Assembly: GCF_023101765.2 (NCBI RefSeq)
Contig: NC_064225.1
Span: forward strand, 4,960,001 to 5,024,000
Direction: 5' to 3'
DNA length: 64,000 bases
DNA from: Spodoptera frugiperda
Lineage: Eukaryota; Arthropoda; Insecta; Lepidoptera; Noctuidae
The notes below the pieces were generated by a model. That model had not been told where the DNA came from. It made no database searches and saw only the letters and a list, made by a program, of their open reading frames with translations. Within the stretch, counting starts at the first letter, position 1; every line of letters begins with the position of its first letter. This document shows positions 11,273 through 23,279 of the stretch, piece by piece. The translations under genes and the position numbers were made by a program.

Positions 11273-12014
11273 CGACACCAGCAATTTATACTACGCTAAC
11301 TCGAAATTTGGGAAAAACTTTTTTTATGCCAAGTTGCTTAAAGTGTGGGTTTACATACGTCATAAAAAAATTGAGAAGAAATATGCAAAAATAAGAAAGT
11401 TACAAATCTTATAAAACGCTAAGTAAAGGTACTTTTTGAAATCACTCGATTTATATTACGCCAACTATTATTAGCGGAGTGTGCGCGGGGATCACTTTGG
11501 TCAAAATCTGTGCAACACTGCGCTAACTCATAGTTAGCGTAGTTTAGTGCGTTCGTGTGTATACTTGTTCGTTTGTACAATGAACGACTTAGCGACTTTT
11601 ACATAGTAAATACTTATGTGTTAACGTATTAATTAGTTTATTAATGGTACGTTGACTATTCTTTTTGTAAGTAAGTACATGTTCTTTATAAAAATATTGA
11701 AATATGCATCAGATGATTGATCATGCACTACGACCTCCCGTACTACACTACGCTAACATAAGTTAGACGTGTATAAGATGTAACATTTTTTTGATGAATT
11801 ACGTTTATATACGGCTAACTTGCGCTAAATCAAAAAATAGAAATAAGTAAGGAAATATAAATATGAGATATTACAATGAATAAATTAAATATTTAGCATA
11901 CCAAATTTCAAAAAAGTATCTTAATTAATGTAAAAGTTATCACGTTTTTCCCTTTAAACGCCTCTACTGTAAAGTACGCTTTTTGAGTTAGCGTAGTATA
12001 AATTGCTGGTGTCG
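11273..12014. mobile_element. 742-bp non-autonomous DNA transposon with 30-bp TIRs
   Basis: Left end CGACACCAGCAATTTATACT...CTAACTC (11273-11302) is the exact reverse complement of the right end (11985-12014). Both sides are flanked by ATTT (11269-11272, 12015-12018), a likely 4-bp target duplication. The interior has repeated CGCTAAC/GTTAGCG motifs (near 11294, 11521, 11532, 11752, 11812) and no coding frame, so it would depend on a transposase elsewhere. Superfamily not assigned. Confidence 0.85.
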
Positions 12015-13756
12015 ATTTATAGTACTAATAATAACTGATTAAAAAAATTATGAATTTTGGAAACAATGGGACTGATTAGTAGAGCTATTCCAATAGTTAA
12101 ATTGGATTTTTCATAATTTATTTTATTATCAATAAATGTGGTGTAATGCATTACATCTCGACTCGTGAGAGTTGGTATTTCACAATCCTCCCGCCCTGAG
12201 ACTCAAGGAATATCAATAATTTTTTAACTGGTTATATTCTACAATATATTCTAGAATATGTATTTAGCATTAATGATAAATACATGTAGTTATTAGTTAC
12301 TATATACGATTTAGGTACTTTTATGTACTTTTAAACACATAAACAACAAGTTTTCAACAGTAAAAGATCCCATTAGCGCACCCATCTCCCAATAAAACCT
12401 GCGTCCATTCTAAGCCGAGTATCACAAACTATAAACTGTATCTGACGATCAAACGAACGCATAACCGCTTCACATTCTGCGCGACGTCACGGGCCGTTCC
12501 GTTCAGCGCAACTTTTTGCCCACTCCGGCGCATCAATCATGGCTGACACATCCAATATATGTTTTTGCGCGATGCCGCAACGCGCTAACTGTCTACGCGT
12601 ACTCGAACCGATTAGCTTTTCATATTACGTACAACAGATTTCTATTAAACTTTCCACATTTGATGGGGTGAAAGATAATTCTATGGGGCGTGAGACCCGT
12701 TGCTTTAATGCCTTAATGGTAGATTGATTCGATATTAATTCTCAAGGATGCATTAACTGCAGGTGCCTAGGAGTTGTCATGCTGTTTTTTTCTCGTGTAA
12801 TAAATGGGTCATTCTTGAGCTCGTGCTCATTAGGCTTCGAGCTATCAGGAACTATGCTGTAATTATATGGTTTACGGAAGCTATCAAGAGATAGTATTAA
12901 GGCAATCTATATATCATTAGGCGCGGTTTTTTGTATATTTTGATTGCGAATAATTAATGTTTGTGTCCGTGTTGAACGTAATGACATGCATCAGGGTTTA
13001 TGTTGTGGAGAAACAATGGTTTGTAGTATTAATGATGTCCTTTCTGGTTGTACATTATAAAGGTCGGAATATTGCTTTGCAGATCGATTTACTGTTGTAT
13101 TGCACTAAGATTTGTGTTTAACTAAAGCTTGAATTTATTGGTAGTTTAAAATGTGATCCACTTATGTTGAAAATATGAATTTAGTTAAACCAAAAATACG
13201 CATTATATAAGGTGTTCCAAAATTATCTGCCACGGCTTTATTTGGATGTAGTAGTGTTGTATTTGAAGATTACAATAGTAAATATAAATTATTGATTAAG
13301 AGTATTTTTTTAAACAGAAAAAATCTCTGCCGCTGTCAATTATTTTTATTGACGAAACGACGCATCGTGCATATTTGTGTACCACGACACACTACAACTT
13401 ACAAACGTCAAAAACTTTTTGACGTTTCTGTCAAAACTGCTATTTTCCCGTCCCCTGATGTATTTAATTAGATACGAATTTCTATTCTCAAAAGGGTCAC
13501 ATTACCGGATGGCAAGCGTGTCAGTGACATAGGAACATGGTTTAGCACGCTACACGCTTCAATATGCTAAAACAACAAAGGGGAATGGAGTTTTCCGGTG
13601 ACCATAGCCAATGAGTCAACTTTTATGTAAACTGTACAACTTGCATTTTTATTTGTAAATTTTAAATGACCGATTTATTTGGTGGTTTAATAAGAATGAA
13701 GACCAATGGGATTTGAGTTCGAATTTGAAAAGTAGTTTCATGTTGGAATTGATTAT
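12015..13756. other. Poxn intron 2 with a GC-richer island at 12360-12620
   Basis: The island includes GCGACGTCACGGGCCGTTCC and stands out from its AT-rich surroundings. The 62-residue frame at 12539-12727 has no family support. Candidate regulatory DNA, otherwise nothing seen. Confidence 0.35.
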
Positions 13757-13990
13757 TATAAGGGACTCCTTTCTGGTGTTACATTCTTCTCACATACTTG
13801 ATACAATCGAAACCATGTAACCAAGAATTGTATTGTGAATCTGATTGAAAAAGAGTTACCTATGGAGTTTTTCGCTTGTTCTTCTCCATAGGAATCTACA
13901 CTTTGGAACGAGCAAATAGAGCAAATAGAGAAATAGAGCAACTAGAGGAATGTCCGACAGACAGACAGTCGTTGTTATTGTTAATATTAT
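13757..13990 (+). repeat. family F repeat (LINE-like internal/3' region)
   Basis: Contains CTGATTGAAAAAGAGTTACC and TTCTTCTCCATAGGAATCTA then CACTTTGGAACGAGC. Related copies: 37525-37586, 50755-50850 (plus) and 51412-51560 (minus). Confidence 0.65.
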
Positions 13991-14052
13991 CATATTTGCT
14001 TTGACTTGCATTCTTGATCTATTTGAAATAAATAATTTTAATTTTAACTATG
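13991..14052 (+). repeat. LINE 3' terminus, TTTGAAATAAAT type
   Basis: Contains CTATTTGAAATAAATAATTT followed by TTT(A/G)ACTTTGA-like repeats, the typical 3' tail of a lepidopteran LINE. A second tail is at 15980-16032. Confidence 0.65.
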
Positions 14053-14643
14053 ACTTTTGAAAAGTGGTATTGCAGCAAGTCTACTCGACTCTTTCGGACA
14101 ATGACGAACACCGTGTTAGTTCCTGTCAAAATTAACAGCAAATTAGAAGATAATAAAATTACATAATTTTCAAACACAAAACTAATGAAGCCATTAATCT
14201 TCCTTACCTAGAAATCTATTACCGATTATTATGAGACATTAAAAAATCAAAGTATGTATCAATAATTAATCATCGCTTTCTATAAACGACTCTGCCCATA
14301 CCTGTTTAGAAGTAAGGTGTGAAGTATTCTTATAATGAGCTCATCAACATATCTGTATGTCGTATGTTCCATGCTTGGCATAGTTTTGCAAAAAAAGCGA
14401 CCGTGGCTCAGTGGCTCCCTCTGGAATCCAGGCTGTTCCTAATGAGTAACTGTTTGTTCGTTTTGTTTCTAATTTTTTAATAAGTTACTGTTATGTTATG
14501 TTAGGGGAGCGAAGTTCTTTTTTTTGGTTTTTAAGTATTTTGTTCTTTTTGTTAATTTTCTTTTTGCTAAGTACTGCAATTCAAGACTTTTACCGTCCTC
14601 TTTAATCAAGAAAAACTACACGAGTTTTGAACCATTCCAGCCC

Positions 14644-14730
14644 CTATCATTAGATCTTGAGACGGAAGATTTAAACAACAAAACATGGTAAATATCCCGT
14701 CTCAAATTCTAATGATAGTGTTAGTGACCA
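14644..14730. repeat. hairpin repeat (family H)
   Basis: CTATCATTAGATCTTGAGAC on the left pairs with GTCTCAAATTCTAATGATAG on the right around a core with ACATGGTAAATATCCCGTC. The core also occurs at 31224-31246. Confidence 0.65.
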
Positions 14731-15247
14731 TGTCAGTTTAAAAACTTATAACATTCCAGCTTCTTCAACTCAGAATCTTGGTTTTAATCTTCGCAAAAAA
14801 GTCCCAATCAATCCACCAAGCCCTTTAACTAAGGGTAACGCGCTTTCCAAGGCTTTTTGAAGGTACCCAAGGCCGGACGCGACTGAGCCATACCAAACGT
14901 ACTTGGCAATTATCAATTTATCGTGCCTTACCTCTTTTAACGGAAGAGGTTGGGTAATTAGAGTTTTTATATCTTTTTAAACGAACCTCCTTTGTGAATG
15001 AAGGTGTTTGGCGCCAGATGTTTGATCGGACGTTTTATTTTTAAATGTAGAATATGGGCTGATGGTTAGTAATCTGTGAATATTGTAGGTGACAGATACA
15101 TTGAGTTAAACTTATCTATTGGTCTATCTCAATGGACAGCTATTTCTTTTTTTAATACTTTCAGTTGTCTTGCAATTAAATTTAAGTAGAGGTTTAACAC
15201 TTTCAAAGTTAAGATAAGCATTAATTATTTTGTTATCGACTTACTTT

Positions 15248-15360
15248 CGTAACTGTTTGACGAGGAACTCGACTAGTTTCAGCATTCCACGACACACGAC
15301 GCGGCTATTGTCGCGCTTTTAAACAGTTACGTGAGTAAGCCAATCAATAATAATTAATTG
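15248..15360 (+). repeat. dispersed repeat I
   Basis: Contains TTTGACGAGGAACTCGACTA and GTTTCAGCATTCCACGACAC. A related copy is at 55405-55505 in the opposite orientation. An 11-bp inverted repeat CGTAACTGTTT/AAACAGTTACG brackets it (15248-15258, 15321-15331). Confidence 0.6.
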
Positions 15361-15979
15361 CGAATGTCTAATGAAAGTTATAATAAAATTAAGATAAGTA
15401 TGTTACATATTGAACTGGATAGTATCCCTTTTTTACTAGTTATGGCAAAAAAATACCATAGAAAATCTTTTCATTTCATCTATTAAATTATTAAAACATT
15501 TTATCCCAGTATCGCCATAAGCTCGGGACCTTGTCAAGCAAAATCTTTTTAATTCTTTACAACCGAAGCTGAAAGCAGAAAACTTGTACATAATAAAACC
15601 AACTTCAAACGCCCCAGCACACCTAAATAAGACATCTTTCGACACAAAAGCATCAATTTCCAATACTATGATAAAGTAGAGGTATCAAGTTGTAATTTCC
15701 AATATGTTTTATGGTCGGGCTCAATGGTATTAAAAGGCGAGTAATAATATTGACACCATAATCCATGGGCCAACATAAACGGAACGTTATCGGTGCAAAT
15801 CCGACGTAAGTTGCGAAAAGCCATGCGATCAATTCGGTGTAGTGATGTTCTAACTGGTTTTTAGGTTATGCTTGTATTATAAGTGAGTTGTTTTGAGGTT
15901 ATGTTTTTGTTTTTTCTTTTTTGTTTTTGTGTGGTGGTTGTATTGAATTCGTTTTGAGTTTGTTGTGTGACTTTGGTGT
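15361..15979. other. Poxn intron 2, unassigned
   Basis: AT-rich, no supported gene. The frame at 15436-15663 (minus) has no family or splice support. Confidence 0.4.
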
Positions 15980-16032
15980 TCGAAAGTGCCTTCCTGGTCT
16001 ATTTGAAATAAATATTTTTGACTTTGACTTTG
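15980..16032 (+). repeat. LINE 3' terminus
   Basis: CCTGGTCTATTTGAAATAAA followed by TTTGACTTTGACTTTGA, a LINE 3' tail. Confidence 0.7.
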
Positions 16033-16384
16033 ATATGTTTAGAAGTTTATGGAGGTTTTAAGAAGTTTTATTAGTGGTTGGAACTTTGTTTTTGTAATTA
16101 TTGAATAGTTTTAAAATTAATACTTATTTAAACAGTGATTTTATTTATGGTTGTTATAATGTGGTTGGTACATTTAGATCTTAGTGTATTTGTTTTGTTA
16201 CTGAGAAAAATATTTTTGTTTAAATTTTTACCCATCTTGAAATTATAATAAAAAATCAGTTTAAAAAATTATTAACTTCACAAAATTAAATCATAAGTAT
16301 GACAAAAATCACCCAAAAATAAACACATCAAAAATTCAACACATAATATTTACAACAAAAAACCAACCGACAATAAACACCCAA

Positions 16385-16620
16385 CCCTTTGAACGCCGAA
16401 AATCGGTCGAATCCGTTCATACCATCAAATTCCCGTGTCCTGTCGGAGCGTCCACACGAGGTTATTAAGGCCTAACTGATAACACTCGCGATAGTTTGAC
16501 ATCGCGACAGGTGCCAACCGTTCCCATGCACCACTTGACCAATAGCCACATTATTGTTACAAATTACCCCAGCACTCGGTCGATCCGACCCCCGATTGTG
16601 TACGGAAGACCTAATTACGT
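16385..16620. promoter_or_regulatory. GC-richer island in intron 2, candidate enhancer
   Basis: About 230 bp of mixed-composition, non-repetitive sequence between very AT-rich flanks, with an E-box CAGGTG (16508-16513) and another CACTTG nearby. Candidate conserved non-coding element by composition only. Confidence 0.3.
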
Positions 16621-17239
16621 ATTTCACCGTGTTTCCGAACGTCTTTTTTTATGAGCTGTCACTTTTCGTTTAATCTGTCGTGTTTGACATGTGTCACAAT
16701 TAAAGAAATGTCATTAATATTTTTCTTTTTTCGTATTCTTGTTTTGTTTTTCTGTAATGATAAAATGCATATAAAATATATTTGATTGGTTATTGAGGTA
16801 ATATCAATGATTTCTAGTTTTAAAAAAGTTCATTCCTGTCACATTTTGCTTCAAAAGTTAAAACTTTTTCACATTTTATACATTTCTCATATGATGCGGA
16901 CGCCTAACGAGAATTTTTATTTTATTTTTTCTTTATTTTAGTTTTAAATTAGTTTTTATTTCTCATACTATTATTTTTTTCTCAGCAACTTCTAAATCGA
17001 TATCACACTAGTATATCAATATCAGACGGTTATATTATTCATATTGTTTACGCCAGTCCATTTTCCGGCCTAAAATTATCTAACAAAGCCCTAAAGCTCT
17101 GGTTATCGCCTCTGAAAGAAGCGAAACAATATTATTATTCCCATTTTATGACACTAGTGACAATTTATGACGTATCGTTATAACTATGTAATGACATCAT
17201 TAAACAGCTTCATGTAAATATGATGTTTCGATTACTATT
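16621..17239. other. Poxn intron 2, unassigned
   Basis: AT-rich, nothing recognised. Confidence 0.4.
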
Positions 17240-17440
17240 TCCATTGATACTAAACTATGTAGCTGTGCGAGGAAGATGCGCAGCTTGAGTATGTGTTGTA
17301 TCGATAGTAGGGAAGCCATCTTTCCATATAAAAACCGTGCTAAACTATGTGTACCAATGTATATGATTGGTAGAAACCAAATGCATCCACAGCAACGTAG
17401 TCACATCACATCTTTGGTAGAAAAGCACCCTTAGTCTTAC
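17240..17440. repeat. MITE-like family G fragment
   Basis: Shares GAGGAAGATGCGCAGCTTGAG, GGGAAGCCATC, AAATGCATCCACAGCAACGT and a TAGAAAAGCAC end with the copy at 24222-24475 (opposite orientation). Confidence 0.6.
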
Positions 17441-17529
17441 TTAGCCAAAATCTGGGTATTAAGATCAATTTTTGAATGAAACACCACACATCTATGGTCA
17501 AAAATTGCACGAAAGAGATATTTATTAAC

Positions 17530-18110
17530 AACTAGCTTCTGCCCGCGACTCCGTCCGCGCGGATGTCGTTCTTCGCGTGGAAGTTTTATTTCTCCATTTT
17601 GAGTAACTGTGAAAATTACATCTTATAAATATCTATTGGACCCAAATACGGCAAGGCCCATAAAAATTAAGGAGATCCCTCTATTGAGCTACTGCTGTTG
17701 AGCAGAATAAAACTGAAAAATAAAGTTTTTTTTCTACGTATTTTTCCAGGATAAAAAGTAACCTATTTTATGTCCAGGATAATAAGTTAATTATACCAAG
17801 TTTCATCGAAATCAAACCGTTAGTTTTCACGTGATGCCTGAACATATATAGACAGACAGACAAAAAAATAATAATCACATATTTGGGTTTGGTATCGATC
17901 CAGTAACACCCTGCTATTTATTTTTTCTATATTTTCAATGAACAGAATTGACCCTTCTACAGATTTATTATAGCCCGCGACTTCGTTCGTGTGGAATAGT
18001 GACTTCCGGCAAATTTTTGGTTTTAATCACATAGTTCCCGATTTCGCGGGATCTCTTCAAAAATGAGATGTGGAAGATATTCTAGGGAACTCCTCAAAAA
18101 TCAACATAAT
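17530..18110. repeat. RTE-like non-autonomous repeats
   Basis: Starts CTAGCTTCTGCCCGCGACTC, then ACCAAGTTTCATCGAAATCA and TAGACAGACAGAC, then a second module with CCCGCGACTTCGTTCGTGTG. These are hallmarks of abundant lepidopteran RTE-like repeats; two partial modules appear joined. Confidence 0.65.
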
Positions 18111-18654
18111 GAGCTCTGCGTTTGAATTTAATAGATGTATACTCACTTAGGGCATTGAAAAAATAGTTTAAAAACGGACTTAAACTAAAGAAATATTATA
18201 ATCTTTCCGAACTTAAGATGAAAACTAACTTAAAACTAAAGAATTAAAGAAAGCTACGAATTACGTATTTATAACAATTAAAAAAGAAATTATGTTACAA
18301 CCTATCCTCAATGCTATAATAACCAAGCCAAACCAAGCTTAAACTAAATAATTTAAAAGGACTTAAATCTAATTAATTTATAAATTATAGACTTACAATT
18401 TTATTAAACAAACTAACTACAGTAACTACTAATAATCGATATCAAACTAAACCTACGTTAAATAATTTAACCAGGAAAACCCAACAAATAAACTTTTTAA
18501 TAGACAAATACAACGAAACCAATTTAGAATATACGAAACAGCAGGACCACTGCAGACAAATAATCATACGACTTATAGTACACTATTTCCACAACAGTAC
18601 CGAAGCGCTCGGCCGATACCCAACAAATACTAATAATAAAAACGATAGAAAACA
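18111..18654. other. very AT-rich intron stretch
   Basis: Rich in AACTTAAACTAA-like words, perhaps an old low-complexity tract. No gene seen. Confidence 0.4.
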
Positions 18655-19100
18655 AATAAAAACTATCCTATCCTATGTCCTTTCTAAGGTTCTAAACTAT
18701 ATCTGTACCAAATTTCAACCAAATCCGTCAAATAGTTGCGGAGATTAATGGTATAAGCATAGAATAGTGTTCGAAGTGATTCTTTAATTTGACATAACTT
18801 TTTTATTTATGAACCGATTGACATGAAACAAACACTAAATGTAAATTGAAGCATACCACAATATATTCGTGAAAACCGCATCCAACTCGGATCAGCCGTT
18901 TCTGAGATTAGCGCGCATAGACAAACAGACAAACAGACAAACAGACAAACAGACAAACAGACAAACAGACAAAAAAAAAGTTAATTACATTTTTGGGTTC
19001 GACATCGACATAACAATAACCCCTGCTATTTTTTTTATTTTTATTTTCAATGTACAGGCAGCACTTTTTTACAATTTTATTATATGTATAGAAGAGCAAT
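18655..19100. repeat. RTE-like repeat 3' end
   Basis: Contains ACCAAATTTCAACCAAATCC, TTTCTGAGATTAGCGCGCAT and a tail module (TTTGGGTTCGACATCGACAT) shared with the repeat near 17880. The 103-residue frame at 18869-19180 arises from the simple repeat inside. Confidence 0.65.
18921..18972 (+). repeat. (ACAAACAG)n microsatellite
   Basis: Six full tandem copies of the 8-bp unit ACAAACAG followed by poly(A), part of the retroelement tail. Confidence 0.9.
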
Positions 19101-19619
19101 GTGACATTTTAACTGTTATACTTTCAAATATTTTTTTCACACGATTCTTCAAGGATAAGCACAGTGGAATAGTGAGATAAATTAAAATAATAAAATTATC
19201 TTAAAATGTTCATGATAACCTTAATTAAAAGGGTTTAATATTAATTTGTAACTAAACTTATCAATGTATAAATGAACGACAGAACTTTTTATAAATTGAG
19301 ATTAGATTTCAGTGTTACGTCTTTATCGGGAAACGATTTAACAAGAAGAGATATCTTCATCCAATTCCTTGTGAGATTATTTGAGATTGAGAAATTGGGT
19401 TGAAATTCATCTGATATAAGGGTTGAGTTAAATACAGAGATAACATTTTTTTATAAATAAGATGATAATATTGACTGGCTTATTGAGACAGAGTGAGAAT
19501 TCTGAACGAGGATTTCCGTTCGATTTGCAGCCTAAGCTTTTTTTTAAATGTTGTATATATTTCGATAGTTTATCAAGAAATTCATGGAGTCTGAAATTTG
19601 TGTTAACTGCCAACAAATT
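19101..19619. other. Poxn intron 2, unassigned
   Basis: AT-rich. Overlapping frames on both strands (19428-19616, 19462-19659) lack support. Confidence 0.4.
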
Positions 19620-19775
19620 ATTTAGACGGCGAAGTACGGTGGAGTACGGTAATTTCTAATTATAAGTTTGAAATCGCCAACCCGCATTGAGCAAGCGTGG
19701 TGATAAATGTTCAAACCATCTCCGTGAGAGAAGAGGCCTTTGGTCAACTGTGGTTTTATAAGTTGCTAATGTGTT
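19620..19775 (+). repeat. LINE-type 3' end (family E)
   Basis: AACCCGCATTGAGCAAGCGT, GGTGATAAATGTTCAAACC and GAAGAGGCCTTTGGTCAAC match the 165-450 copy. Confidence 0.7.
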
Positions 19776-20291
19776 ATATTTCAATGGGCTCATTCCCCAA
19801 TCATGAAAACATAACTATTGAACAGTGGGCGTTACCATACATCAAGCTTTTCAACATAAAAATCCGTATAAAAAGTACTAATATGATAACTTAACACGTA
19901 GATCAGATTAATTAATTATTACCGTTCAACATAAAAACAGACAATTACCACAGAAAAAGCATGAATTAAAATACACACGAAAGTGATGTACGTGTTATAC
20001 GAACAACCGCGCTTCGGTATTGCCAGATCAATTAAAAACACGTAGAGGTAATGTGTTGCCAGTGTTGAATATTTAATATTGCCACGTTATATTGTTTGAC
20101 AGTGCTGTTAATGTCAGTTTGGCATGTCATAGCGTTCAAACGATGGTTATCAGTTCTAGTTTTTTTCAATAATTTTATAAATATTTAGCAATTATTGCAA
20201 CTGTGTTGTAAGAATTTGATTGGTTTCTTGTTAAATGTTTTTAATTTATTTAGTTAACAGAAATTCCTATTTAATTTCACATTATACTCGA
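19776..20291. other. Poxn intron 2, unassigned
   Basis: AT-rich with nothing recognised. Confidence 0.4.
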
Positions 20292-20400
20292 ATCAATTGG
20301 GCAACTGGTTGCCGAGCATTGATTCCGCTCGGAGCAACTCTTTGTGTACTCCACTAATTGTTGCTTCGGGTATGGGTGTCCTATGTATGTTTGTAAATAA
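20292..20400 (+). repeat. SINE D fragment
   Basis: GGGCAACTGGTTGCCG, CGCTCGGAGCAACTCTTTGT and GGTGTCCTATG follow the SINE D order. Confidence 0.65.
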
Positions 20401-20974
20401 ATAAATTGCAATTTATGTCAATAAACTTAGAAATAGACCTCAAGATTTCATTACTCAGCACGCTTCACTCCCCGCGCAGAAAACGAAAAACGAATATAAA
20501 AACAAACACACAAACACTAACTTAAAACACTACACTCAACGAAAAATTGCCACCGACAAAAATTAACAAAAAAAAATCCCTCATTTGATCAAAAAGATAC
20601 CGCAAATGAGCGAACATAAACCGCATTCAGGTAAAAATTAACCCTTCGATCGCCACACCCGATGTATTAACATGTTATTAAGATAAACGGGTCGCCCCTA
20701 CCCCTGGCTGGGGTTGATCGGATGTACTTGTATTGTATTTTGTTTGTATTGTATTTAATTGGCCCGTGTTTTATTTACAATACAATTTTGTTGTTGAACA
20801 GTCCGATTGTGACACGACACTTTTATAATCGATATGTATTTGTTACGTGGATTTTGTGGGGAGTAGTGTTGATTTGTTTTGTTGGAAAAGTAGATAATAG
20901 ATAGATATTTTTGGGTTACTTTTTTAAATCGCTGTTTCCGCATTTTAATGGACTATATTAATTTATCAAACTTA
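20401..20974. other. Poxn intron 2, unassigned
   Basis: AT-rich, overlapping random frames. A short GC-richer patch at 20640-20720 has no assignment. Confidence 0.4.
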
Positions 20975-20984
20975 TCTATCACCT

Positions 20985-21174
20985 ATTGATCTGGAGCGGC
21001 GGATTAGCTAGCGGGTTATCGAAGCTCCGGCTCGAAAAACAGGAGTTCTTAAGGGATAGAAACAGGAGTAGAACGGGGGTGGTTTTTAATCTGTAGTAGT
21101 CTGACACTCCGTCTGGCCTCACCCAAGGCGGGAGAAGTCATTGGAAGATATTCCCCCTCAAAAAAAAAATACAG
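20985..21174 (+). mobile_element. 5'-truncated SINE A with target-site duplication
   Basis: CTAGCGGGTTATCGAAGCTC, CGGGGGTGGTTTTTAATC and CACCCAAGGCGGGAGAAG then poly(A). Flanked by TCTATCACCT at 20975-20984 and 21175-21184. Confidence 0.82.
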
Positions 21175-21184
21175 TCTATCACCT

Positions 21185-21914
21185 GATTTGACTTCAACTT
21201 TAACCACCCCAGAAAAACTTATATAATTTTTTACTTGGCGTTCCACTAGTGATCTCTCAATAAGGCAGTACATAGAACAAACTTAAAATATTTAAAAAAG
21301 AAGTATCAATAGCCATTTTCTTCACAAACTTACAAGACTTAAAGTCTCCTTTCACCGCACGAACCAGCAAACGCGAGACAACAATGAATTTTCTCCAGCT
21401 TCCACACGATTCGTATATTAGAGCAACGGTCCTGCAGTAAATGTCCAATAAATGAAGTTCGCAGATGTGTGCAAGCTTCCTAATTGGTCGTAAACAATGA
21501 CTCACACCTTCAGTTCACCAATGGCAGTGCAAATCTGGAGCTTGGGAAAGGTAATGAAGTTTGAGACAGAGAAATTTGTGCTAGGGTACCAAGGGGTACT
21601 GTTCATGTATTTATAGGGTCAGTCGTTACGTAAATAGACAGAAACATATTTAACATATTTAAGAAGAATTAGTCAATTAGTAAATTGTATGTAACCCCCA
21701 CTTTTCCATCACTTTATTTATGAGTCTAGTGCTGCTACCTAATTCTAGTAATACTAGGTCAACTTAAGCACGTTCATAAAGACCTGATCAAGACTGAAGA
21801 CTCGTCACTTGAGCGTGGCAATTTTGATAAGGATAAGTTAGTATTTGTTTACCTACTTACACATAATCAGAGCCTTCTTTATCCAAGAACACAGCTTTGT
21901 TTATAATTAATAGG
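21185..21914. other. Poxn intron 2, unassigned
   Basis: No supported gene. Frames at 21049-21273 and 21257-21505 (minus) overlap the SINE or are unsupported. Confidence 0.4.
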
Positions 21915-22130
21915 ATAATGTTTGGTCACCATGTCACCTAGTGGTAAGCGATGAAGTGGCCGACGCCTAGCTATGAACAACCTGGAACTCGGGACTTGAA
22001 AACACCCAAGTTATATTTTGCAGGAAACATAGACTCCGGAAAGAAACTCTAAGCAAATCGCTTCGTGCGAATTAGTGGAATATCAACCATATATGGGTGG
22101 CGCCCTGCCGTTTGTGATAGTTAAACAGCT
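21915..22130 (+). repeat. dispersed repeat L (retroelement-like)
   Basis: CACCTAGTGGTAAGCGATGA and GCAGGAAACATAGACTCCGG, then ATTAGTGGAATATCAACC, a block I recognise from lepidopteran intergenic repeats. The frame at 22075-22341 overlaps it and has no support. Confidence 0.5.
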
Positions 22131-22703
22131 AAGATATTATAAATATCCTATAGTTGCATTGTCAAGCTATATACCTATAACATCAATACTCAATGACAAA
22201 ACCGTTCCTCTCTTCCAATCGTTCCTAAGACACGGTAACAAATATTTCTGCGCGACATCTGTATGTACTGGTACATGGCTTGCGCAAACCGTTCATTACC
22301 GGACGGATTTCCATACGATGTCGGTGAAGCAATCGGGTTAGATATACTCGCTTTGCTGTGAACGGTCCGATTTGTGGAATATACTAGTAAATGGCTTGGA
22401 ACTAACATTTATAGCAAAGAACACACATACACCTCACGTGTATTATCAAATCCTTCGATTTCTTTGGTGGTTGAAAAGGAATTTCTAGCTTGTTTTTCTG
22501 TTGAGATTTTGCAATCACGAAAGAAAATGGATTAATTTCATAATTATGCTGTAAAATTCTTGATATTTTTTAAACAGGGTGTAGTTTTACTGTAAAATAT
22601 GACTTACAATTTAATAAAATACCCATGTTAACCTTCATTTTCCTTTGAAGGTACTATATGAACATATTATGTACGATTGATCACTACTTGAACATGGGTA
22701 TGT

Positions 22704-22732
22704 AATCTTAAAACCCGGATGGTTTTAAGATT
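22704..22732. repeat. perfect 12-bp hairpin
   Basis: AATCTTAAAACC, five-base loop, GGTTTTAAGATT. Confidence 0.7.
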
Positions 22733-22734
22733 CT

Positions 22735-23080
22735 CTGCATTTCGTGAAGCGCATGTCATCTGCCCTTCACTACACCCAAGGTGTATCACACGACATTCTC
22801 CAATGGCGTAGCGTTAACCTTTTGCTTACTACTTACCGATGTTCCTACATCTATCCCTATAGAGCGGACTTCCCTTGGGTGTGAACGAAATGGTTTGGAT
22901 CCACGTTCCTAATCCGTGCAGATAGTAGAAATAGAACAATCTGCCGGCTTGCATTTTTAATGAGAAATACAACTCGGGTCTTTTCAAGGTCAGAGTGAAT
23001 AGGTACTTTCTAAGTCTGTGTGCTCCAGAGCCACATTTTCGCTTCGCCGTTCTAGCAGTAAGCGGGTTGGTGACCAAACG
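22735..23080 (-). repeat. possible retroelement remnant (repeat M)
   Basis: CACTACACCCAAGGTGTATC, CACGACATTCTCC and the block at 22829-23077 resemble lepidopteran retroelement 3' regions. The 82-residue minus frame inside it does not show an identifiable domain. Confidence 0.4.
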
Positions 23081-23279
23081 CAGACGTATTAACGCTAAAA
23101 AAAAATCTAAAGACCAATTTCCCTAACCTCTTAATACCCAATACAGTAGGAATATAAAACCAAATGAACACGGAGCAACTACAACTATAATATACCGCTA
23201 ATAAATATACAAAAATACTCAAGGCAGAACAAATACAAATTCGAAGTCAACACTAAAATTCTGTGTGAAAGCTGCGTTC

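Noticed and set aside
12539..12727. 62-residue frame starting MADTSNICFC in a GC-richer island
   Set aside because: No splice partner, family match or downstream support; the composition suits regulatory DNA equally well.
18921..18972. Regular short repeats resembling a CRISPR array
   Set aside because: Eight-base tandem unit without spacers, in animal DNA; a microsatellite.
18869..19180. 103-residue frame rich in DKQTNRQT
   Set aside because: Product of the (ACAAACAG)n microsatellite in a retroelement tail.
22829..23077. 82-residue minus-strand frame
   Set aside because: Falls in repeat-like DNA with no identifiable domain; kept only as a possible retroelement remnant.
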